Positions 28,654 through 36,467 of a stretch of 64,000 nt of DNA are shown here, piece after piece (the stretch's first letter is position 1; every line of letters begins with the position of its first letter). The position numbers and the translations under genes are program-made. The notes under the pieces were generated by a model. That model was not told the DNA's origin, did not search any database, and worked only from the letters and a program-made list of their open reading frames with translations. The DNA lies in contig DAHUYQ010000046.1 in NCBI GenBank assembly GCA_027315115.1, positions 62,001 to 126,000 on the forward strand. The letters are read 5' to 3'. The stretch is from Solirubrobacterales bacterium. GTDB lineage: Bacteria; Actinomycetota; Thermoleophilia; Solirubrobacterales; Solirubrobacteraceae.

Positions 28654-29043
28654 TTGGCCAGGCGCAAGCGAGATCGCCGGCGGCAGGACGGCTCGGCAAG
28701 GCCCCCGAAGCTCACGGCCCCCGACTCCGACTACGAAGACGACCAGGGCAACGTGTTGACCTTGCGAGGGTCGCTCACAGCCGGGGCCAGACGCGAGTAT
28801 GCGCAGACACGTGCCGGCCGGGGCGCTCGTCCCGCGGAAACCAGGGAGGACGCCGAGCAGCGCTCCTTCGAGCTGCTGTTCGAGCGGCTTGCGGTGCGCT
28901 GGCAGATCGCCGGCGCCCCGATCGAAGCTCAACGTGAGCTGCTCGCCCGGCTCAGGGTCGCCGACAGGCGAGAGCGAGAGTTCGTGCGCGACGCGCTGCG
29001 CCGGCACTGCAAAGAGAGCTTCCCAGAGGTTCAGGCGCCCTGA
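28654..29043 (+). CDS. Conserved hypothetical protein (129 aa)
   Basis: The protein begins with a basic RRKRDRRR stretch, then SDYEDDQGNVLTLRGSLTAG and a helical C-terminal half with FERLAVRWQIAGAPIEAQRE. I recall similar short proteins in related genomes but no known function. The start is TTG at 28654, two bases after the upstream stop, with AGGAAAG about 8-14 nt before it; the next candidate, an internal GTG, would remove the conserved-looking first third. Its last 13 bp overlap the convergent gene at 29031. Confidence 0.65.
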   Translation: MARRKRDRRRQDGSARPPKLTAPDSDYEDDQGNVLTLRGSLTAGARREYAQTRAGRGARPAETREDAEQRSFELLFERLAVRWQIAGAPIEAQRELLARLRVADRREREFVRDALRRHCKESFPEVQAP

Positions 29044-29273
29044 GCGCCCGCCTCCAGCTCCATCTCGGCGCCGTGAGCTGAGCCGACGAGCACGAACTTC
29101 GCCGTGGCAGGGCTGAGCGTGAACTCGAGCTTCTCCCCGCTTTCGCAGCTCACCTGCACGCGCCGGCCCGCGTCGCGCAACCCGCAGACCACCCCGATCT
29201 CCACATCTCCCCCGAAGTGGCTGATACGCGCCTTCGCGCCCAGGCGCGGAACCGGTCGAGTGGGGCCGAGCAT
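29031..29273 (-). CDS. Small conserved hypothetical protein (80 aa)
   Basis: The protein starts MLGPTRPVPRLGAKARISHF and appears to form a small beta-barrel (GDVEIGVVCGLRDAGRRVQV, then FTLSPATAKFVLVG). No domain name can be given. TAGGAT ends 9 nt before the ATG on the minus strand. It overlaps the convergent gene end by 13 bp and diverges from pyruvate kinase. Confidence 0.65.
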   Translation of the reverse strand: MLGPTRPVPRLGAKARISHFGGDVEIGVVCGLRDAGRRVQVSCESGEKLEFTLSPATAKFVLVGSAHGAEMELEAGAQGA

Positions 29274-29333
29274 CTCGCTCAGATCCTAACCCGCCGACTA
29301 CGTCGTGACGACGCACGACGGCTCGCCGACCGC

Positions 29334-29339
29334 TACCGT
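29334..29339 (+). promoter_or_regulatory. Leaderless-type -10 hexamer of pyk (TACCGT)
   Basis: TACCGT ends 7 nt before the ATG at 29347. This supports 29347 rather than 29305 as the start. Confidence 0.4.
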
Positions 29340-29346
29340 GGCGACG

Positions 29347-30753
29347 ATGCGCCGCACAAAGATCGTCGCCACGATTGGACCCGCCTCGCGCGAGCCGCAG
29401 ACGCTGCTGCGGCTGGTGCAGGCGGGCATGGACGTCGCTCGTCTCAACTACTCGCACGGCACGCTGGAAGAGCACGCCGAGACAGCCCGGCGCGTGCGCG
29501 ATGCGGCGGGCCAGGCCGGCCGGCCGGTCGCGATCCTGCAGGACCTGCCCGGGCCGAAGCTGCGCATCGGGCCGCTGGCCGACGACATCGCCGAGCTCAA
29601 GCCGGGCGACCAGCTCACGCTCTCCTGCGGACCGGAGGAGAGCGGCGACGCCAGCAGGATGACCGTCTCGTGGGTGGGGCTGGCAAGCGCGCTGCGCAAG
29701 GACATGGTGGTCTACCTCGCCGACGGCCGCATCCGGCTGCGGGTGCTGGCCACCCGTCCCGGTGACGGGGAGGTGGATGTGCTGGTGGAGGTGGGCGGCA
29801 CCGTCGCCTCCCGGCAGGGGCTCAACATCCCGGGCCCGATGGATGAGCTTCCCTCCGTGCCGGAAGAGGACCTGAAGCTGCTGCACCACGGCGAAGAGAT
29901 CGGCGTCGACATGGTGGCGCTCTCCTTCGTGCGCCATCCAAGCGACGTCGAGTTCGTGCGCCGCCACACACGGCTGCCGCTGATCGCCAAGATCGAGAAG
30001 CCCCAGGCCGTCGAACGCGCCGAGGAGATCATCAAGGCGGCCGACTGCGTGATGGTCGCACGTGGCGATCTCGGGATCGAGATGGCGATCGAGCGCGTGC
30101 CGATCGTTCAGAAGGAGCTGCTGCGCACCGCAGGCCGCCTCGCCCGCCCAGCGATCACGGCCACGCAGATGCTCGACTCGATGGTCAACTCCTCGCGCCC
30201 CACGCGCGCCGAGGTGGCGGATGTCGCAAACGCGATCCTGGACGGGACCGACGCGGTGATGCTCTCCCAGGAGACGGCGATCGGCGCTCATCCCGTCGAG
30301 GCGGTGGCGATGATGGCGGCCGTCGCCGAACAGACCGAGACGGTCGTCCCCTATGAGGACTGGAACGCCACCCGCGTGCTGCGAACCGACGCCGATCCCG
30401 CCTACACGCTGGCGCACAACCTCTGCACCGCCGCGCGCGAGCTGCGCCTGGACGCGCTCGTCGTGCCGACTCTCTCCGGCCGCTCGGCGCGGCTGGTCTC
30501 GGCGCACCGTCCGGCGGTCCCGATCTACGCGCTCTCCCCCGGCCGCGAGACGGTGCGGCGCTGCGGGCTGATGTGGGGCGTGCAGGCCGCCTCGATCCGG
30601 CGTCACGAGACGACCGAGGCGTTGATCGCCGACGCCGCCCGGCGGGTGGTCGAGCTCGGCTGGTGCGAGCGCGGGCAGCGGGTCGGCATCACCGCCGGCC
30701 TGCCGAGCGGCAAGCCGGGCACCACGAGCCTCGTGCAGATCCAGGTCGTCTGA
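29347..30753 (+). CDS. pyk: Pyruvate kinase
   Basis: The enzyme makes pyruvate and ATP from phosphoenolpyruvate. The 468-residue protein has MRRTKIVATIGPASR, NYSHGT, the catalytic lysine in LIAKIEKPQA, MVARGDLGIE, ITATQMLDSM and LDGTDAVMLSQETAIG. A C-terminal allosteric domain follows. The start at 29347 matches the family N-terminus and a TACCGT hexamer; 14 residues upstream to 29305 are possible but unlikely. Confidence 0.97.
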   Translation: MRRTKIVATIGPASREPQTLLRLVQAGMDVARLNYSHGTLEEHAETARRVRDAAGQAGRPVAILQDLPGPKLRIGPLADDIAELKPGDQLTLSCGPEESGDASRMTVSWVGLASALRKDMVVYLADGRIRLRVLATRPGDGEVDVLVEVGGTVASRQGLNIPGPMDELPSVPEEDLKLLHHGEEIGVDMVALSFVRHPSDVEFVRRHTRLPLIAKIEKPQAVERAEEIIKAADCVMVARGDLGIEMAIERVPIVQKELLRTAGRLARPAITATQMLDSMVNSSRPTRAEVADVANAILDGTDAVMLSQETAIGAHPVEAVAMMAAVAEQTETVVPYEDWNATRVLRTDADPAYTLAHNLCTAARELRLDALVVPTLSGRSARLVSAHRPAVPIYALSPGRETVRRCGLMWGVQAASIRRHETTEALIADAARRVVELGWCERGQRVGITAGLPSGKPGTTSLVQIQVV

Positions 30754-30776
30754 ATCGCGGCGCGCGAACCCGCTCA

Positions 30777-30816
30777 GCCGGCCCTCAAAGGCCGGCCCTC
30801 AAAGAAGGCGGCCTTC
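30777..30816. terminator. Repeats and hairpins between convergent pyk and the UbiB-family gene
   Basis: A 14-bp unit gccggccctcaaag is tandemly duplicated (30777-30790, 30791-30804), followed by the hairpin GAAGG-CGG-CCTTC (30804-30816). The sequence ctcagccggcc at 30774 repeats the end of the UbiB-family gene (stop at 30819-30821). No T-run follows, so if this terminates transcription it is not a canonical intrinsic terminator. Confidence 0.35.
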
Positions 30817-30818
30817 GC

Positions 30819-32231
30819 TCAGCCGGCCGCGCCCACGCCGGCGTGGCCGTAGAATTCGGCCTCCTGACGGCCGAGCTCGGTCACCGGGTCGTCTCCGTAC
30901 ATCCACTCCCGCGCGATCCGGTGCCAGTTGGCACGGGCGCGGAGCTGCGCGAGCACGGCGAGGGTGAGCATCTCCATCCTGCGCCCGAAGAGGTGCTCGG
31001 GGCGCATGTCCTGATGGCGCATCTCGCGGAAGTGGGATGAGCGGACGTCAGAGCTCTCGATCAGCACCGCGGTGGCGATCTCGGGCGTCAGCTCCACGAC
31101 TTCGTCGGCCGTCGTGTACCACCAGATCGCGTCCTCGATGTAGTCGAGGAGGTGATCTGGATCGACCCGCTCGGGGTGCGGCAGGAAGCCGGACTTCGCG
31201 AGCAGCTCGTGCAGCGCCTTGGCGTCGTGCTCCGAGACCGCCCGCTGAGCCGCGATCTCCAGATCCACCGCCACCGCGTCCATGCGCTTGAACAGGCCGA
31301 AGTCCAGGAACGCGACGCGACCGTCTCGCAGCGCCAGGAAGTTGCCTGGGTGAGGATCTCCCGAGAACTGGCGGTGCCGGTAGAGGCAGCCCAGGAAGAA
31401 GCGAAAGACGATCTCGCCCAGCCTGTCGCGCTCCGCCTGCGGCGCTTTCTTGAGCTCCTCGAACCCAACGCCCTCGACGAGCTCCGAGACGAGCACCCGC
31501 TCGCGGGAGAGCTCGCTCATCACCTCGGGCACGACGATGAAGGGATGGCCGCGGAAGATCCGCCCGAGCGCACGCTGGTTCTGGGCCTCCAGCTCGTAGT
31601 CGAGCTCCTCGACGATCCGCTCGCGGACCTCGGTGGCCAGCGCCTTGACGTCAAGCTGCGGGGTCATGCGCTTGAGCAGGCGCATGATCATGTCCAGGTT
31701 CTGCAGATCGGCCCGCACCGCCGCGGCGACGCCCGGGTACTGGACCTTCACGGCCACCTCACGCCCGTCGTCGCGGAGGGTGGCCTTGTACACCTGTCCG
31801 ATGGAGGCAGCCGCGATCGGCTCCTCATCGAAGCTCGCGAACACCTTGTGGATCGGTTCCCCGAGGTCGTCCTCGATCACGCGCCGCATCTGCTTGAAGG
31901 AGACGCTGGGCGCCGCGTCGCGCAGCTTGGCCAGCTCGTGCTGGAACTCCTCCCGGAACTCCTCGGGCACCAGGCCGACATCCAGGAAGGACATCACCTG
32001 CCCCATCTTCATCGCCGCGCCCTTCATCGTCCCCAGCACCGAGACGATCTGCTTGGCGGTCTCGAGCTGGCGGCGCGCGAGCGCCGCTTCGGCCGCCTGC
32101 TCGCCGCGCGTCACGTTCGCGGCGCGCGTGCCGAACTGCTTGACCGCCTCGGTCGCGGCCAGCCTGCCGACAGTCGCGGTGCGGCGCACCCTCGACGTGG
32201 GAATCTTCTCAGTGCCCGCCACGCACTGCAT
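30819..32231 (-). CDS. UbiB/ABC1/ADCK-family atypical kinase
   Basis: The 470-residue protein has the family hallmarks: KxGQ motif in KGAAMKMGQVMSF, the Ala-rich loop AAASIGQVYKA in place of a glycine-rich loop, the catalytic lysine in VAVKVQYPG, the ELDYELEAQNQ region, DPHPGNFL and FLDFGLF. Such proteins act as ATPases in isoprenoid quinone metabolism; here menaquinone or lipid transport would fit an actinobacterium. No ribosome-binding site is obvious at ATG 32231. There is no C-terminal membrane helix. Confidence 0.93.
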   Translation of the reverse strand: MQCVAGTEKIPTSRVRRTATVGRLAATEAVKQFGTRAANVTRGEQAAEAALARRQLETAKQIVSVLGTMKGAAMKMGQVMSFLDVGLVPEEFREEFQHELAKLRDAAPSVSFKQMRRVIEDDLGEPIHKVFASFDEEPIAAASIGQVYKATLRDDGREVAVKVQYPGVAAAVRADLQNLDMIMRLLKRMTPQLDVKALATEVRERIVEELDYELEAQNQRALGRIFRGHPFIVVPEVMSELSRERVLVSELVEGVGFEELKKAPQAERDRLGEIVFRFFLGCLYRHRQFSGDPHPGNFLALRDGRVAFLDFGLFKRMDAVAVDLEIAAQRAVSEHDAKALHELLAKSGFLPHPERVDPDHLLDYIEDAIWWYTTADEVVELTPEIATAVLIESSDVRSSHFREMRHQDMRPEHLFGRRMEMLTLAVLAQLRARANWHRIAREWMYGDDPVTELGRQEAEFYGHAGVGAAG

Positions 32232-32275
32232 CCTACGATCTGAAGCGCGTCGCGCCGGCGCGATGCCGCGAGAGC

Positions 32276-33079
32276 TCAGCCGAGCTGCACCTGGGAGCCC
32301 GGCACGATGTCGTCGCTGCCGTCCGCCCAACGCACCCACGCCTTCCTTCCACCGTCGTAATCCTGACCGAGCAGGATCAGCCTCGCCGGCTGCCCCATCG
32401 CGGTGCACTGCCGTGCGCCCTCGGGATCGAGCCCGCGCCAGATCCTGATGAAGCCGTTGCCCTCCCACTCCTGCCCCACAGTCGTGGCATCGGCGTGACC
32501 CGGATGGATCACCGTGTCCGGCGGCAGCTCCATCAAGGTGCCCATGATCGAGTCGCGCAGGTCCATGTAGGTCGTGTGCCCGGGCGCTCTGACCCCACCC
32601 ACCGAGCCCTTGAAGAGCGTGTCGCCGGTGAAGACGGCCGCCCCCTGGCCGGAGAAGCCACCCGGCCCGACGTTCGGTCCGCGGCTCGCGCCGTCCGGGC
32701 TGCTGACCAGGAAGGAGAGCATCCCCGCGGTGTGACCGGGCGTGTGCAGCGGGCGCACCTCCAGCCCGCCGATCGAGAGCGTGCAGCCCGCATCGACCTC
32801 GCCGGCCTCCACCTCCGCCAGCATCTCGCGCTCCAGCGGCTGGATCAGGACCTCGATCGATGGCCATCTCTCTCGCAGCGCGCCCGTCTCGCAGACGTGG
32901 TCGAAGTGGTGGTGGGTGAGCAGCACGTGGCTGGGGTGCAGGTCGAGCCGCTGCGCAGCGTCGATCAGGGGCTCCACCGGCCCGCCCGCGTCGACGAAGA
33001 AGGCGTCGCCGCCCTCGCCCGCCGCGACCAGGTAGGTGTTCGACAGGAACTGGTGGTGCATCGAGCGTTCGACGATCAT
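32276..33079 (-). CDS. Metallo-beta-lactamase-fold hydrolase, glyoxalase II-like
   Basis: The 267-residue protein has LLTHHHFDHVCETG (HxHxDH), PLHTPGHTAGML, FTGDTLFKGSVGG and VIHPGHADATTVGQE, the pattern of glyoxalase II and related thioesterases. A short C-terminal domain (about residues 215-267) is beta-rich and may be a small KOW/SH3-like module. The ATG at 33079 gives the family start MIVERSMHHQFLSNTYLV. It diverges from a glyoxalase I gene, so a role in methylglyoxal detoxification with mycothiol or a similar thiol is plausible. Confidence 0.88.
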   Translation of the reverse strand: MIVERSMHHQFLSNTYLVAAGEGGDAFFVDAGGPVEPLIDAAQRLDLHPSHVLLTHHHFDHVCETGALRERWPSIEVLIQPLEREMLAEVEAGEVDAGCTLSIGGLEVRPLHTPGHTAGMLSFLVSSPDGASRGPNVGPGGFSGQGAAVFTGDTLFKGSVGGVRAPGHTTYMDLRDSIMGTLMELPPDTVIHPGHADATTVGQEWEGNGFIRIWRGLDPEGARQCTAMGQPARLILLGQDYDGGRKAWVRWADGSDDIVPGSQVQLG

Positions 33080-33180
33080 CGGTGGATGGTTGCACGACGC
33101 GTCCACGGCCGATGTCCGATCCATGCTCCAAACGGCCTCGCGGGGCTTCGAACAGCCCCGGAGAGCCACAGGGGGCGAAA

Positions 33181-33186
33181 TACAAT
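33181..33186 (+). promoter_or_regulatory. Leaderless-type -10 hexamer of the glyoxalase gene (TACAAT)
   Basis: TACAAT ends 6 nt before the ATG at 33193; no Shine-Dalgarno sequence is present. It is one of the best -10 matches in the window. Confidence 0.55.
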
Positions 33187-33192
33187 GCCCTC

Positions 33193-33570
33193 ATGGCCCT
33201 CATACACACCTGCTACCGGATCACCGACATCGACCGCTCCGTCGCCTTCTACGAAGCGCTCGGCTTCCAGGAGATCAGCCGCCTGCCGATCCGAGATGAG
33301 GCCGTCAACGTCTTCATGAGCCAGCCCGGCGACGGCGACATGCCGCGCCTGGAGCTCACCTACAACTTCGGCGTGGACTCCTACGAGATCGGCACCGGCT
33401 ACGGCCACATCGCGATCACCAGCCCGAACCTCGACGCGACGCTGCAGCGACTCGCCGACCAGGGCATCGAACCCGAGCGTCCGCCCTACCGCATCAGGGA
33501 GGGCGGCGCCCGCCTGTGCTTCGTGCGCGATCCGGACGGGTACCGGATCGAGATCATCGAGATGGGCTGA
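33193..33570 (+). CDS. gloA: Lactoylglutathione lyase-type glyoxalase I (VOC family)
   Basis: The 125-residue vicinal-oxygen-chelate protein keeps all four metal ligands of GloA by position: His5, Glu54 (in RLELTYNFG), His72 (in GYGHIAI) and Glu120 (in GYRIEIIE). It should isomerise the hemithioacetal of methylglyoxal and a low-molecular-weight thiol. Actinobacteria often lack glutathione, so the thiol may differ. Start ATG 33193 is set by the TACAAT hexamer and the family N-terminus MALIHTCYRI. Confidence 0.93.
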   Translation: MALIHTCYRITDIDRSVAFYEALGFQEISRLPIRDEAVNVFMSQPGDGDMPRLELTYNFGVDSYEIGTGYGHIAITSPNLDATLQRLADQGIEPERPPYRIREGGARLCFVRDPDGYRIEIIEMG

Positions 33571-33657
33571 GCGGGCGCAGGACCGGCGTCAACCATCGAG
33601 GGGTCGCAGCCCGCGCCCACCGGGCCGAATCGAGGCCGATAGATGTATGTGCTACGG

Positions 33658-33663
33658 TATGAT
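33658..33663 (+). promoter_or_regulatory. Leaderless-type -10 hexamer of the antitoxin gene (TATGAT)
   Basis: TATGAT ends 5 nt before the ATG at 33669. The preceding 40 bp are AT-richer than the surroundings; an operator for the antitoxin could overlap here. Confidence 0.5.
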
Positions 33664-33668
33664 GCACA

Positions 33669-33983
33669 ATGACCGCGCATCCCAAGGGCGATCCACGTAC
33701 CGTTGGTGTCCGTGAGCTGCGCCAGAACCTGAGCCGCTACCTGGAGCGGGTCAAGGACGGCGAGACGCTGACCGTCACCGAGCGCGGACAGGAGGTTGCT
33801 CGGCTCGTTCCGTCGCGCCCTGATGTAGACCCCTCCTACCTCGCATTGGCGGAGAGGTACGGCGCCACGATTCCCACGAAAGACCTGGCGCAGACCATCG
33901 CCAACCTTCCGCCGCTCGTGCATCCTGCCCCGGCCGGCACAACAGACTCGATCCTCGCCGAAGATCGGCGCGAGCGACTCTGA
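33669..33983 (+). CDS. Phd/YefM-family (VapB-type) antitoxin
   Basis: The 104-residue protein has the Phd N-terminal DNA-binding fold: VGVRELRQNLSRYLERVKDG then ETLTVTERGQEVARLVP. The C-terminal half is the flexible toxin-neutralising region. It would repress its own promoter and bind the PIN toxin encoded 9 bp downstream. Leaderless translation is suggested by TATGAT just upstream. Confidence 0.93.
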   Translation: MTAHPKGDPRTVGVRELRQNLSRYLERVKDGETLTVTERGQEVARLVPSRPDVDPSYLALAERYGATIPTKDLAQTIANLPPLVHPAPAGTTDSILAEDRRERL

Positions 33984-33992
33984 GCGCACCGG

Positions 33993-34385
33993 GTGCCGAC
34001 CGTCTACCTCGACACAAGCGTGCTGGGGCGGGTGCTGCTGGATGAGCCGGACACGCAGGCGATTCAGCGAGACCTTGCCAACTTCTCTCGGCGCGTCGCC
34101 AGCCGGCTCCTACGCGTCGAGCTGCGACGCCTCGGCTTGCGCCGCAAACTGCTCGAGCGAGCCGACGTGCTGATCGCGGACGTCTCTCTCCTTCCGATCG
34201 ACGATCGCATCCTGGAAGAGACCGAGACGATCATTCCAGCCACCGTGGGAACACTCGACGCGATCCACCTTGCCACGGCGACTCGCCTGTCGCAGGAGGG
34301 AGAGCTGGACGCGCTGATGACCTACGACAGGCAACTCGCGGACGGCGCCCGAGCGCACGGCATCGAGGTCATCTCGCCCGGTTGA
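33993..34385 (+). CDS. PIN-domain toxin (VapC-type ribonuclease)
   Basis: The 130-residue PIN-domain protein has the acidic metal-binding residues in VYLDTSVL, RVELRR and VGTLDAIHLATA, followed by LMTYDRQLADGARAHG with the last conserved Asp. VapC toxins cleave tRNA or rRNA when free of antitoxin. The start is GTG at 33993, 9 bp after the antitoxin stop. The pair appears intact. Confidence 0.93.
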   Translation: MPTVYLDTSVLGRVLLDEPDTQAIQRDLANFSRRVASRLLRVELRRLGLRRKLLERADVLIADVSLLPIDDRILEETETIIPATVGTLDAIHLATATRLSQEGELDALMTYDRQLADGARAHGIEVISPG

Positions 34386-34438
34386 CGGGCGCAGGAGGGC
34401 GCAGGACCGGCGGCGGTCCCGCGCCCGTGCGCTGAGCC

Positions 34439-35065
34439 TCAGGCGCGCGCTGCGTCCACCCCATCCAGCAGCAGCCAGTTGCCTTCCAGCGCCGCCTCGG
34501 CGGCCGCCACGATGCGCTCTGCGTCCTGCTCCTGCGCGAGCTCGCGCAGCAGCGCCGCGGCTTGGTCGGCGTGCTCCACGTCCAGGGTGGCGTGCAGCTT
34601 GAAGTAGGACTGTCCCGGCGAGCCCGCGCCGATGCCGTAGTGCTCCTGCAGCCCCGTGAGCTTGGTGGTGGAGATCGCCGGCTGGGAGGCCTCCAGCGCA
34701 TAGAGGACGCCGAGCCGCTCGACGAGGTCCTCGCCCGCGGTCCACGCCTGCGCGCAGCCCGCCGTCTGAGGCAGTGCCGGCGCCACGGGCTCTGCGCGCA
34801 GCGCCCGGGCGAACTCGTCCCAGAGGTCAACGTGGAAGCGCTCCTCCTCGGCGTGACGGGCAAGGCCGTCGCGGATGCCTTCCGGCGCGACCTCGGCCGC
34901 GGCCTGGGAGGCGTCGGCCAGTGCGAGCACTGCATGCCGGTACTGGCCCGCGTAAAGACGCAGCTCCTCCTGCGTGAGCGTCCCGGCGCTCCAGCGCTCG
35001 TAGAACGGGTGCGTCAGCACGTCGAGGCGCGCACGCGCTTCGTCCAGCAGCTTCACGATGTCCAT
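34439..35065 (-). CDS. TenA/PqqC/CADD-like heme-oxygenase-fold protein
   Basis: The 208-residue all-helical protein resembles the TenA/THI-4 and PqqC superfamily, closest in pattern to CADD-like diiron proteins. Candidate metal ligands are HAEEERFH (about residues 68-75), the glutamate in LYALEASQP and HATLDVEHADQ, an H-x3-D-x2-H motif typical of heme-oxygenase-like diiron enzymes. CADD makes p-aminobenzoate from its own tyrosine, so a folate-related or other oxidative role is possible. GGGGGA precedes the ATG at 35065. The reaction is unknown. Confidence 0.75.
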   Translation of the reverse strand: MDIVKLLDEARARLDVLTHPFYERWSAGTLTQEELRLYAGQYRHAVLALADASQAAAEVAPEGIRDGLARHAEEERFHVDLWDEFARALRAEPVAPALPQTAGCAQAWTAGEDLVERLGVLYALEASQPAISTTKLTGLQEHYGIGAGSPGQSYFKLHATLDVEHADQAAALLRELAQEQDAERIVAAAEAALEGNWLLLDGVDAARA

Positions 35066-35165
35066 CGCAGATCCCCCATTGACGTTTCGGCGACATTCGC
35101 CTGCCGCCCGGGCGCGGATCGTACGCCTCGACGCGGCGGCACAGCCGCTACGCTTGCCCTGCAGG

Positions 35166-35483
35166 ATGAGCGAGAACGGCAAGATCGCGAAGAACCTCGA
35201 GCGGTTCGTCCAGGCTGTGGCCGCACACGACCGCGAGAACCCCACGCACACCGCGTGGGGCATCGGCCTCTCCCACTTCGACATGGAGCGACTCGGGTTC
35301 GAGGAGGGCGAGGAGATCATCCCCGGGATCCAGATCCAGACCGACGGAGGAGTGAGCGGCAACTTCCGCGTGCTCTGCGACGGGCAGCACGACGAGGGCA
35401 AGGTCGAGTCCGAGGAGGAGATCGTGCACGCGGTCTCCACCCGAGAGGTCCCGGTCGCGCCCTCGACGCGCGAGATGCCCTGA
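35166..35483 (+). CDS. Conserved hypothetical protein (105 aa)
   Basis: The protein starts MSENGKIAKNLERFVQAVAA and continues with HTAWGIGLSHFDMERLGFEE and GGVSGNFRVLCDGQHDE. It is soluble with no recognisable domain, but the regular motifs look conserved. Candidate start signals are weak: TACGCT 11 nt upstream and AGG just before the ATG. The coding frame ends directly at a tandem repeat. Confidence 0.65.
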   Translation: MSENGKIAKNLERFVQAVAAHDRENPTHTAWGIGLSHFDMERLGFEEGEEIIPGIQIQTDGGVSGNFRVLCDGQHDEGKVESEEEIVHAVSTREVPVAPSTREMP

Positions 35484-35562
35484 CGCGCGGGCACGGGCAG
35501 GCGGCGGGCTCAACGCGCGGGCGCGGGCAGGCGGCGGGCTCAACGCACGGGCGCGGGCAGGC
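35484..35562. repeat. 30-bp tandem repeat (2.6 copies) across the stop codon of panE
   Basis: Units 35484-35513 and 35514-35543 differ at one base and a partial third unit runs to about 35562. The minus-strand panE stop (35540-35542) lies at the end of unit 2 and the partial unit is the last part of the coding sequence. Because the unit is a multiple of three, each copy brings an in-frame TGA. Confidence 0.85.
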
Positions 35563-36442
35563 CCGCCCGCAGCGCGACCGTGCTCGCCAGCCGCTCGACG
35601 GTCGGGCAGGCGAGGCCGTGCCGCGCACCGGCGCGCAGGACCGCGCCTGGGATCGCATCCAGCTCGGGGGCTCGCCCCGCCGCGATGTCCCGCTGCATCG
35701 AGCTGCCGAGCGTCGGATGAGCGTCTGTCAGTTCCTGAAGCGGCGTCGCGGGATCGATGCTCGCGCCCTCGGCCGCCGCCACGGCGCACCCCTCCTCGAT
35801 CGCGCCCACCAGCTCGGCGCGGAGCTCAGGCGTGCCGAGAATCGCGCCGATCTCCATGTCATACGCGCTGGTCGTGCACGCCAGCGCGTTGAGGCGCACC
35901 AGCTTGCCCCACATCACCTCGGGCTCCGATTCGAGCAGGCGCGTCGGCACGCCCGCCTGCTCCAAGGCATCGGCCAGCCGCTCGCTCGCCTGCCGCAGCC
36001 CGGGCGGCGAAGCGACGTCCACGCGCAGAAACGGGCTGGTGTGGACGATCACGCCGGGCCGCGGCCGGTCGGACTCCACCCGAATCACCGCAGCCGCGAC
36101 GGCCTGCGCACCGAAGCGCTCGCGCAGCACCCCGAGATGGTCCAGGCCGTTGAGCAGCGGCAGCACGAGCGGGGGATCGGTGCGCACCCGATCAAGCGCG
36201 TCGGGCAGGCCGGTCGCCTTCGTGGCGACGATCAGCGCATCGACCTGCTCCTCCAGCGCGGCGGTGGGACGAGGACGCGCGACCAGCTCTCCCAGCCGCA
36301 CGCTGCTCAGCCGCAGACCGTGCTCGCGGATCGTCGCGCACGTCGACTCGCGCGCCACGACGAGCACCTCGTGGCCCGCATGCTCCAGCGCAACCGCGAT
36401 CAGCCCGCCGACCCCGCCCGGCCCGAGCACCGCGACCTTCAT
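35540..36442 (-). CDS. panE: 2-dehydropantoate 2-reductase (ketopantoate reductase)
   Basis: The enzyme reduces ketopantoate to pantoate with NADPH for coenzyme A synthesis. The 300-residue protein has the Rossmann motif AVLGPGGVGGLIA, the catalytic lysine in VMWGKLVRLNAL, the SSMQRDIAAGRAPELDAIPG region with the substrate-binding Ser and Glu, and HGLACPTVERL. Other members of this family act on different 2-keto acids, so pantothenate synthesis is likely but not proven. It follows the flavoprotein gene by 25 bp, probably one transcript. Confidence 0.9.
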   Translation of the reverse strand: MKVAVLGPGGVGGLIAVALEHAGHEVLVVARESTCATIREHGLRLSSVRLGELVARPRPTAALEEQVDALIVATKATGLPDALDRVRTDPPLVLPLLNGLDHLGVLRERFGAQAVAAAVIRVESDRPRPGVIVHTSPFLRVDVASPPGLRQASERLADALEQAGVPTRLLESEPEVMWGKLVRLNALACTTSAYDMEIGAILGTPELRAELVGAIEEGCAVAAAEGASIDPATPLQELTDAHPTLGSSMQRDIAAGRAPELDAIPGAVLRAGARHGLACPTVERLASTVALRAGLPAPVR

Positions 36443-36467
36443 CGCGGCTGCCCTGCGAGCGGCCGCA

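Noticed and set aside
28510-30606. 698-codon minus-strand frame opposite pyruvate kinase
   Set aside because: It covers the 3' part of the fusion gene, a small gene and pyk, all well supported in other frames.
30819-33209. One 796-residue protein joining a metallo-hydrolase-overlapping region and the UbiB-family domain
   Set aside because: Residues before 32231 are a frame shadow of the real metallo-hydrolase gene at 32276-33079; the UbiB protein starts at ATG 32231.
35484-35562. CRISPR array
   Set aside because: The 30-bp units are directly adjacent without spacers; it is a simple tandem duplication of a gene end.
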